DNA of 56,380 bases. Source: Bifidobacterium breve (GTDB taxonomy: Bacteria; Actinomycetota; Acidimicrobiia; Acidimicrobiales; Ilumatobacteraceae). The notes beneath the pieces were generated by a model. That model had not been told where the DNA came from. It was given only the letters and a program-made list of their open reading frames with translations, and searched no databases. Both the position numbers and the translations under genes were made by a program. Shown in pieces: positions 43,290 through 50,237 of this stretch (its first letter is position 1; each line of letters opens with the position of its first letter). The DNA lies in assembly GCA_945901725.1 (NCBI GenBank), contig CAMDLK010000005.1, positions 1 to 56,380 of the forward strand. The letters are read 5' to 3'.

Positions 43290-45494
43290 CTACCTTTCAT
43301 TGTCTAGTTTCTTTTCGAAAAGATCCTGATTCCTGGGTTCCAGAACTTGAACGGGCGTCACGTCTGTAGTTATTACTGCAAAACATAATTTTCGTGGATC
43401 GACTCCAGCTCCTAAAGATTCAGGAGTAACACAAGTCGAGATGTTCGAAATACGAATTGTTTGTGCGCTAGAAACTCTCCAGAAAAGTGTTTTACTCTGC
43501 CCATGAATCTTCACGACTGATTTGACGCCATCACGTTCAACAAGAATTTCATGGTTAGGAAGCAATGTCACAATCTTGACAGATAGGTCATAAAAGAAAG
43601 TCTGATTTAGGCTCGTCGGTAGCACCATCTGAACCTCGCCGCCCGTATTCCACCTGTGCTCGCCTTCTATAGGTAATAGATCACCAGTGAATTGCAGTTG
43701 TGTACTGTACGGTCCAATCCCACACGACTGGCAACTAGGCTGGCTGTTTCTCAGGACTCTATAAAGGTCAAACTTTACACTTTCCCCTGTATACACACCT
43801 GGCAAAAATTCAGAAGCCTGGAGCATAAACAATTCGCCAGGCAAATCGTACAATCGGCTATGACTATTCCAGATTGCATTTGTCAAGTATCGGTCTGGCA
43901 ATAGAACATGAGTAATTTGTCTTTCGTTTAAGAGTGAGGATAACGCAAGGGGGCCACGACTCGCTGCTTCAGCTATCTCCTGCTCTTCCATTGATCCGAA
44001 AAGGGAATTGGCAATTGGGACATTTACATAATTCTGAATTGATCGTGAGAGACCGTTTAGAGGTAAGACTAAGAGACTGGGCTTTACTTCTTTCTTGATA
44101 GCTGCATTTAGAGAACTAAATTCCTTCTGAGGTTGAAAGATGTCTCGACCAGCCCACGGATTGAGATCAATTATTGCGAACACCAGCAAACCGAGACCTA
44201 ATAAACTCCACAGTTTTTTGCCTAGACTTTTCACTTCTCTCTTGTTTGTAGAATTCTGCCACGCAATTAGGGCGATCAGTGGAAGAACTATTTGGGCAAT
44301 CAAACCAAATCTTCCCTGATGTCGAACTCCTATCATCGCATATCGAAGAAGGTATGTGATATTCGGAAAAGCAAACGGACCTAAATGAAGTATGGGTTTT
44401 AGTGTCATGAACATCGCTACAATCGCAACGATTGACAGAAATCTCATGTAAGACTTGTTTTTATTCCGTATCCCCAGCAGTAAAGCCCCAAGCCCCATCG
44501 CACAAATGAACCCTCCATAAGTGGGGTACTCAACGGCAAAGTCAACGTCATATCTGCCGGGCTGAGGAAAAAGGAGATGGCTAGGACCGGTACGGAACCA
44601 ATCAGTTAGTTGGCCAGAAAATTGAGACAGAAAGCTTAAATCTATATTTTTGGCCCTCCTACTATTGCCGAATTGGTTTCCGGCGTTTGCCAACGAATCC
44701 AAAAAGCGAACAAAAGTTTGGATTAGAACAACCGAAACAACAATGAACAAACCCCCCGTTCTTAGCTTAAAGCCAACCTTTCTCTCTGAATTCGAAGGGA
44801 TTGTGAGCATTCCAATTGCCAGAATCAATATTGCAAACCATGCAAAGTAGGGGTCGAATAGAACGCATAGTGCGAAAGCAAGAGAGAGTTTCTTTGCATT
44901 CTTCAAAAACCCCGTTGATTGCGAATCCATAACGGCTATCAACATCAACACCAAAGGCCACATATGGACATAACTGGGATGATTCATTACCCGTAGCCTC
45001 AGCCAAGGAAGAGCCTCAATGATCAACACTGCGCTCATTGCAAAAATGGGCCTTAAGCCGATCCGCTTGGCCAATGCATAGGTTGCTAACCCTGTGCCAG
45101 CCCAACCTAGATATATGAGCACGTTTGTGGTCGCTATTGGTGAGAGAAAATGAGAGCCAAGCCAAAGGAAACTTCTAGGAATTAGTTGCGTGAACTCCTG
45201 CCATCTCCACGAAGATTCACCAAACGGATAGTTTGTGAATAAGTTTCTTGCCCACGGAGTTGCTTGATTGCTGTAAATTTGGGCAAATTGTATTGATGCA
45301 CTGACATCTGTCGGTTTCCATCCGATAGTTGCATTACGATTTTGGACCAGCACTGGCCACATGAACCAGAGTGGATATGCCCCACAAAAAATTGCGATAA
45401 ATATTTTTCGGATTACGTCATTCGAGCGCGCACCCGATTGCAAAATTGATGGCCTAGGAAAAGAGCGTTGGAAATTACTACCTAGAGCTGACAT
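43290..45494 (-). CDS. large membrane protein, GT-C-like
   Basis: A 734-residue protein with about ten to eleven hydrophobic helices in its first 450 residues and a large extracytoplasmic C-terminal domain (from IDLNPWAGRDIF to the end) that contains several Cys residues near residues 600 and 690. The first external loop has IGWKPTDVSASIQFAQIY and NYPFGESSWRW, a layout like GT-C glycosyltransferases or YfhO-like proteins. No exact family is recognised. The upstream GT2 gene overlaps its start by 17 bases, and the remnant of a paralogue lies downstream. It could transfer a sugar from a polyprenyl-phosphate donor outside the membrane. Confidence 0.72.
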   Translation of the reverse strand: MSALGSNFQRSFPRPSILQSGARSNDVIRKIFIAIFCGAYPLWFMWPVLVQNRNATIGWKPTDVSASIQFAQIYSNQATPWARNLFTNYPFGESSWRWQEFTQLIPRSFLWLGSHFLSPIATTNVLIYLGWAGTGLATYALAKRIGLRPIFAMSAVLIIEALPWLRLRVMNHPSYVHMWPLVLMLIAVMDSQSTGFLKNAKKLSLAFALCVLFDPYFAWFAILILAIGMLTIPSNSERKVGFKLRTGGLFIVVSVVLIQTFVRFLDSLANAGNQFGNSRRAKNIDLSFLSQFSGQLTDWFRTGPSHLLFPQPGRYDVDFAVEYPTYGGFICAMGLGALLLGIRNKNKSYMRFLSIVAIVAMFMTLKPILHLGPFAFPNITYLLRYAMIGVRHQGRFGLIAQIVLPLIALIAWQNSTNKREVKSLGKKLWSLLGLGLLVFAIIDLNPWAGRDIFQPQKEFSSLNAAIKKEVKPSLLVLPLNGLSRSIQNYVNVPIANSLFGSMEEQEIAEAASRGPLALSSLLNERQITHVLLPDRYLTNAIWNSHSRLYDLPGELFMLQASEFLPGVYTGESVKFDLYRVLRNSQPSCQSCGIGPYSTQLQFTGDLLPIEGEHRWNTGGEVQMVLPTSLNQTFFYDLSVKIVTLLPNHEILVERDGVKSVVKIHGQSKTLFWRVSSAQTIRISNISTCVTPESLGAGVDPRKLCFAVITTDVTPVQVLEPRNQDLFEKKLDNER

Positions 45495-46362
45495 AAGTGA
45501 ATCCCACTAACAATCTGAGTGATATCACACCGACAAAGCTCAAAGGATTATTTATAATTCTTGTCCACTTACCATTTTCAAGAAATACGGAGATATACCG
45601 ATAAAAGAATCCAAGTTGTCTCTTTATATCTGAATCGTTTTCCCACTTGCTTTTATAAGCATCCATACTGCCAGAGTAATAAGACTTTTTTGCTAGATAC
45701 CCCTTCAAAGATTGTTCATCTTCATTATGGAAAATTCCAGCCAAGGATCGCGGACGCGTAATGCCTCGACTTTGAATGAAATCATCCAACGGCCAATTCT
45801 CTACTGAAGACCCGGAGTTAACCAATGTTAGTCTCCCCATTTTCTTGAATCGCTTATCAAGGTCCCAGTCTTCGGGTCCTGGCGGAAGAGCCGCATCGAA
45901 CCCACCAATTTTCTTGAAGTCGTCCAATTTGAAGAATCTCACTCCATCTATGCATGTTCCTGAATAGAAAGACCTTTCAAATCGACGAATTCTCGCAAGT
46001 TTTCCCTTGCCAAGGACTATTTCTTCAATGTGTAACGCAATTGGTTTGTTTGACAAGAACTCATTGACACAAGTCTCAATGAGATTCGGCGTGAGAATCA
46101 TGTCTGCATCAATGAACATCCCATAAACACCGGTTGCGATATCTATAAGGCCATAATTTCTCTGAGCAGATCGTTCAGGGCCTTTGTCGAAAACTAGTTC
46201 CGTGTATTGACGTGACAATTCCTTTGTTCGGTCCGATGAATTGTTATCAACAACAATGATTTCAATGTTGGTCCAGGTTTGAAGTTGAATTGATTTAAGG
46301 CAATTCTCAATATTCTTTTCTTCGTTCTTAGTCGTTATGACTACTGAGACTTTTTCTTGCAT
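45478..46362 (-). CDS. GT2 glycosyltransferase
   Basis: A GT-A-fold glycosyltransferase of 294 residues. It has VSVVITTKNEEKNIENCLKS, NIEIIVVDNNSSDRTKEL, GMFIDADMILTPNLIE with the DxD metal motif, and GGFDAALPPGPEDWDLDKRF, whose EDWDL-like acid residues are the catalytic-base region. No membrane segment except possibly the last 20 residues. The operon continues on both sides (3 bases from the next GT2 gene, 17-base overlap with the GT-C-like gene). Confidence 0.88.
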   Translation of the reverse strand: MQEKVSVVITTKNEEKNIENCLKSIQLQTWTNIEIIVVDNNSSDRTKELSRQYTELVFDKGPERSAQRNYGLIDIATGVYGMFIDADMILTPNLIETCVNEFLSNKPIALHIEEIVLGKGKLARIRRFERSFYSGTCIDGVRFFKLDDFKKIGGFDAALPPGPEDWDLDKRFKKMGRLTLVNSGSSVENWPLDDFIQSRGITRPRSLAGIFHNEDEQSLKGYLAKKSYYSGSMDAYKSKWENDSDIKRQLGFFYRYISVFLENGKWTRIINNPLSFVGVISLRLLVGFTYVSSR

Positions 46363-46365
46363 GAC

Positions 46366-47343
46366 CTACCGCAACTTACTAACTAGTTGACCCCGATGGA
46401 ACAGGCCTCTTAAAAACTGATATCCGTATGAAATATGAGTAGCGATTACATACGGAAATGCGGCGATGGCGACTATCGGTTTTTCAAATCGCATTAGATC
46501 CAAAACTCCAACAACAACTGCACTGAGATAAACACCAATACCCACAAGTGCCAACAATCCGATAAAGGTAGGAAGTAACAACGTGACTGGAGCGATTAAG
46601 AACATCAGGAAGACTAAAGATGGAAAGAAGTACTGGATGCGACGTGAAGTTTCTGGAAGATGCCGTGCAAAATAGCCGCGATGCAAACCATAAGCACCCA
46701 CTTGTTTCATATGTCGGCGCAGTCCTTCTCGTCTGTGATGCCAGACAATCAGATCAGGAACATACGTCACCTTGTGACCTGCGCGGAGCAGTTTGAGGCA
46801 CAAGAAAGTGTCTTCTCCCGGCCAGTACGGTGAGTCAAAACCGTCAACGTTGATAAATACATCACGTTTGATCATGAGGTTCACTGATGGCCAGTCATCA
46901 ACATCTCTCTGTTCACCAACAGGTCGATATCGTTCAGGCGAACCACCTGTAATGCGACTCGAGAAAACAACACCCGATACCTTCTGCTTAAATGAGTCAC
47001 TTACTGGCGTCATAGCTGGACCGCCAAGTGCAACCGAGCCAGAAGTGAATTTCGTTAGGGCGAGGGATAAGAGATTTGATTCCGGATACGAATCATCGTC
47101 TAGAAAAACTAGGTATGTACCTGCTGCCGCTCGCGCTGCAAGGTCACGTTTTTCAGCTGGTCCTACTCTGCCAGAACTCATCATCTCTATGCGTGGTTCT
47201 TCTGGCCATTCAGAGACTTGTTCGTCGTTAGTGACTATAAAAAGTTCCCAATCCGAGTAATCCAACCCAACTATGTACGGAACAGTTTCGCGCACATAGT
47301 CGTTTAGTTCCTTGACAGGGATGATGATTGAGAAAGTGGGCAT
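46366..47343 (-). CDS. membrane-associated GT2 glycosyltransferase
   Basis: GT2 enzyme of 325 residues starting at the ATG at 47343. The catalytic part has FSIIIPVKELNDYVRETV, TYLVFLDDDSYPESNLL (DDD metal motif), NVDGFDSPYWPGEDTFLCLKLLRAGHKV, and WHHRREGLRRHMKQVGAYG, resembling the QxxRW-type region. Two or three hydrophobic helices follow at about 235-300 (FLMFLIAPVTLLLP, LVGIGVYLSAVVVGVLDL). The gene follows the radical SAM gene after 21 bases, so the two are probably expressed together. Confidence 0.88.
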   Translation of the reverse strand: MPTFSIIIPVKELNDYVRETVPYIVGLDYSDWELFIVTNDEQVSEWPEEPRIEMMSSGRVGPAEKRDLAARAAAGTYLVFLDDDSYPESNLLSLALTKFTSGSVALGGPAMTPVSDSFKQKVSGVVFSSRITGGSPERYRPVGEQRDVDDWPSVNLMIKRDVFINVDGFDSPYWPGEDTFLCLKLLRAGHKVTYVPDLIVWHHRREGLRRHMKQVGAYGLHRGYFARHLPETSRRIQYFFPSLVFLMFLIAPVTLLLPTFIGLLALVGIGVYLSAVVVGVLDLMRFEKPIVAIAAFPYVIATHISYGYQFLRGLFHRGQLVSKLR

Positions 47344-47364
47344 CACGCCAGCCGAGTTGCGAAA

Positions 47365-48900
47365 TTACGCAGAGACAGAAACTCGTTCTGCTTCTGTTTG
47401 TTTTCCTTCATTTCGAGTGAGGTTGAAAATATGTTGACGAACACGGCGAATAGCTCTAATGCTGTACGTAAACAAGAATTGCCAATCTCTCTTGCGCATC
47501 TTTCCAAGGAACATGATCTGACGGGCAATAAATCTGGGATTAAACGTAATTGAGTAAATCTCGCGAATTGCCTTGTAATACTCATCGTGAGGCAGTGGCG
47601 CTGTCACGATGAGTTTGCTCATGTCATGGTCGTCGTAGTCGTCTGTGAGAAGAATGCCTTGGTCAATGCATTCTTGGTGATATGGGGTGAAGTCAAGCGG
47701 TGTGCAAATCGTGACTTGCAATGTTCGAGCAAGTCCTCTATACATCAAGCTTTTGACAGTCTTAACAGTGAGATCAAGTTGCTCTCGGGTCTGCCAGTAA
47801 TAACCAACCATGATGGTGAGGTGCGGATGTAAGCCGTACTTAGTCATCCACGTGAGACAGCTCTCAACATGTTCCATTTGATAGCCCTTATTGAGACGCA
47901 TCAGTGTCTCATCATCTGCAGCTTCAAATCCGAGCAACACAAATCTAAAGTTTGCCTTTGCCATCAACTTAATTGTCTCTTCATCGAGGTACTCAAATCG
48001 TGTATTGATACCGAAGTAGCAACCTTTTTTGTGCAGTCCTCTGTCAATGATTCCTTGAGCGAATTGACGAGCTTCGCGACCGCGATACCAAACACCAGAG
48101 TCATCAAATATCTCTTTAACTCCGTGATTTTCGATTAGATCTTGGTATTCATCAAGACTGCGCTCAACAGACATCATTGAGAAAGTGAGGTCTGGGCCGT
48201 TGTAGCGACAGAATGTGCACTTACCAAACATGCAGTCTCTAACCACACTGCTTGCATATGTTCCCGGGGTATTGAGAAAGTTTCCATTCTCGTATGCGTA
48301 ATCTTTCCAGCGAACAAGATCGCGGTCGATTAAAGGAGTTTTATCCAATGGTTCAACTTGAATGAAGTTGCCAGTCGAACGAGACTCGGTCTCGGATGTA
48401 CGAATTGTGAGACCTTCAATATCTGAGGTCATTCGCCAAAACGGATTCGTTGCCATTTCATTAACAAGTCGCAACAGTACAAAGTCCAAGTTATTGCTTC
48501 GTAGAACAACATCAATATCTGATTCATCGAGTGTTTCTTCTGGTCGACGCATCGAGTGATACCCAGTAATCACAATCGTCGTACTCGGAAGAAGTTCTTT
48601 CAGTTGACGCGACGTCTTCCAATAAAACTTCATTACAGGTGTCGTGCTTTCGAACACCACAACATCTGGTTGCCAAGCAACTAAGTCGCTTAGCCATTTG
48701 TCATAATCCTTGAGTTGCGCATTTCCATCATCCCAATACACATCATGACCAGCTTGATCAAGAGCTGTCGCAGCTTGTGCATGAATAACTGGTAACAGAT
48801 ACGTTGGTTTTTGGAAAAACTGAACGTTGCGGTTCTGTGACACCATTGCCTTTTGGCCCTGGTCATTTACGATTGGTGGGTACGAAATTGCGACTTTCAT
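47365..48900 (-). CDS. B12-binding-type radical SAM enzyme
   Basis: A 511-residue radical SAM protein of class B layout. Residues about 1-150 form a Rossmann-like cobalamin-binding-type domain (no DxHxxG motif seen, as in many of the family), followed by the radical SAM core from about 215 to 430. The cluster motif is Cys223-x4-Cys228-x2-Cys231 (CMFGKCTFC), one residue longer than the usual CX3CX2C, followed by NGPDLTF. The S-adenosylmethionine GxIxGLP-like strand is replaced by RFVLLGFEAAD. A strong AGGAGAG ribosome site precedes the ATG. It is flanked by a flavoprotein reductase gene (8 bases) and GT2 genes, so methylation or another radical change of a glycan or its lipid carrier is plausible. 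Confidence 0.9.
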   Translation of the reverse strand: MKVAISYPPIVNDQGQKAMVSQNRNVQFFQKPTYLLPVIHAQAATALDQAGHDVYWDDGNAQLKDYDKWLSDLVAWQPDVVVFESTTPVMKFYWKTSRQLKELLPSTTIVITGYHSMRRPEETLDESDIDVVLRSNNLDFVLLRLVNEMATNPFWRMTSDIEGLTIRTSETESRSTGNFIQVEPLDKTPLIDRDLVRWKDYAYENGNFLNTPGTYASSVVRDCMFGKCTFCRYNGPDLTFSMMSVERSLDEYQDLIENHGVKEIFDDSGVWYRGREARQFAQGIIDRGLHKKGCYFGINTRFEYLDEETIKLMAKANFRFVLLGFEAADDETLMRLNKGYQMEHVESCLTWMTKYGLHPHLTIMVGYYWQTREQLDLTVKTVKSLMYRGLARTLQVTICTPLDFTPYHQECIDQGILLTDDYDDHDMSKLIVTAPLPHDEYYKAIREIYSITFNPRFIARQIMFLGKMRKRDWQFLFTYSIRAIRRVRQHIFNLTRNEGKQTEAERVSVSA

Positions 48901-48908
48901 GTGCTCTC

Positions 48909-49550
48909 CTAAAAAAACGTTTCCATTAGTATTCGACCGCCTGGCACGCCACGTTCGCGAAGAATTTGTACGGTGTCGGTGATCATTTGCCTGTTTCCAC
49001 AGAGGTAGTAATGGGACTCAGGATTCATCTGTTCCCTTGATAGTACTGAAGTAATTCTCTCACCATTCCCGTTTGCGGGTTGGCTGACAGCGGTGATGTA
49101 GCGACTTGGCTCGTAATCATCAGATTCATATTTTTCATCTTCATGACGGATGCCGTGATACAGCTTGTAATCGAGCCACGGAAAGGACTTTATGAAGGAA
49201 TGAAAAGGCGCAACGCCAGTTCCACTTGCGATAAAAACAAAAGAATCTTCTGCTATGGCTTGAATTGGTAAACAAAACTCACCATATGGTCCACCAATTT
49301 CGACAAGATCGCCAGGCTTACAACGGCCGAGAGCTGGGGTCACGATTCCATCTTCAACTTCACGAATCAAAAAATCAATGAAGTCATCATCCGCCGCAGA
49401 ATACATGGAGTATTCACGGTTGATTCCAAGTTCCTTGGTACCGACACTGAAACACTGGCCAGCTTTGATTGGCACGTTTGGGCGTTCTGTGCGAAGCCTA
49501 AAGGTCGACTCAGAAAGCCTTATATTCTCGATGACCTTGAAACTATCCAT
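48909..49550 (-). CDS. ferredoxin-NAD(P)H reductase-like flavoprotein
   Basis: A 213-residue two-domain flavin reductase. FAD-binding domain: INREYSMYSAADD with the RxYS signature, then GGPYGEF; NAD(P)-binding domain: FVFIASGTGVAPFHSF and HYYLCGNRQMI, ending in an aromatic residue (METFF). There is no [2Fe-2S] domain fused. It is the first gene of the operon that contains the radical SAM enzyme, whose start is 8 bases after its stop, so it probably supplies the low-potential electron or reduces its cobalamin, directly or via a ferredoxin. Confidence 0.9.
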   Translation of the reverse strand: MDSFKVIENIRLSESTFRLRTERPNVPIKAGQCFSVGTKELGINREYSMYSAADDDFIDFLIREVEDGIVTPALGRCKPGDLVEIGGPYGEFCLPIQAIAEDSFVFIASGTGVAPFHSFIKSFPWLDYKLYHGIRHEDEKYESDDYEPSRYITAVSQPANGNGERITSVLSREQMNPESHYYLCGNRQMITDTVQILRERGVPGGRILMETFF

Positions 49551-49603
49551 AAGGAGACCATTCTACATTTGGATAGATGCGTAACACTGGAATGGGTCAA
49601 CCT

Positions 49604-49744
49604 TTACTGCTCTACAAGTCGGGACAAACATGTGCCGTAACCAGTTTTTGCAAATTTATTTGCGATTTGCATCAAACCTTGTTTGCTTAGCTGACCATTT
49701 TCCCATGCAATCTCCTCAGGACGCAAAGACTTTGTGTCCCGCCA
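49604..49744 (-). pseudogene. rmlA: C-terminal remnant of glucose-1-phosphate thymidylyltransferase
   Basis: This 47-codon open stretch, without a start, translates to SLRPEEIAWENGQL, then IANKFAKTGYG and a stop. The order of CPEEIAW and LAKTGYGQYLL is the signature of the RmlA C-terminus, where Tyr-Gly-Gln-Tyr-Leu-Leu is here degraded to GTCLSRL. The upstream frame is closed by a TAA at 49745, and the rest of the gene is missing. It points to former dTDP-rhamnose biosynthesis genes in this glycan locus. The remnant lies in the 414-base gap between the flavoprotein gene and tRNA-Leu; I see no other feature in the rest of that gap. Confidence 0.8.
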
Positions 49745-49964
49745 TTACTAAATAACACGTGCCTAATTCCTAAGGAGCATGATTCGGTTGTGGTGCTTCA
49801 AAATGCCGTACGCCCGTGAAGGTAGAACATTGATGCGAGGTATCTTCTCGCCGCAACTGTAAATGTCTTCTTTGGTTCACCAGGACTGTTCCTGCAGCAA
49901 TGGCCAATAGCCAAAAAATGGTTTACCGATTGTTTCATTAACTGATCAAATCAATAATCACGCG

Positions 49965-50050
49965 TGGTGCGCGAGGGGGGACTTGAACCCCCACGTCCTT
50001 TCGAACACTGGCACCTGAAGCCAGCGCGTCTGCCATTTCGCCACTCGCGC
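49965..50050 (-). tRNA. tRNA-Leu(CAG)
   Basis: An 86-base type II tRNA on the minus strand. Acceptor GCGCGAG pairs with CTCGCGC, the anticodon stem CTGGC/GCCAG encloses TTCAGGT with anticodon CAG (CTG codons), there is a long variable arm, the T arm has GTTCAAGTC, and CCA is encoded. It lies at the right boundary of the glycan locus. Confidence 0.95.
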
Positions 50051-50088
50051 GAGTAGAGACATGACGCTACCTACCCTTTGCCACCCAC
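50008..50088. repeat. left copy of a split direct repeat (in and beside tRNA-Leu)
   Basis: Two blocks, 50008-50021 (inside tRNA-Leu, CTGGCACCTGAAGC) and 50066-50088 (beside its 5' end, starting GCTACCTACCCTTTG), recur fused together at 52390-52424 with one mismatch, where the 44 bases between them are lacking. See the second copy. Confidence 0.82.
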
Positions 50089-50237
50089 CCAACAGTGGTT
50101 ATGAAACTGAAGCTATTCCCTGTTGGATGGTTGCGAAATCAAGGCGTTCGAGAAATACGGTGATGCGACCGGGGTAGCCGATGCCGGCAGTCCCAAATAC
50201 TTAGATCCATGTAATAAGACCCACAAGATGGTCGGCG

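Noticed and set aside
26104-49550. Prophage or defence island in the accessory region
   Set aside because: No integrase, terminase, capsid, restriction-modification or other defence genes were seen apart from one TA pair and an HNH protein; the content is glycan biosynthesis.
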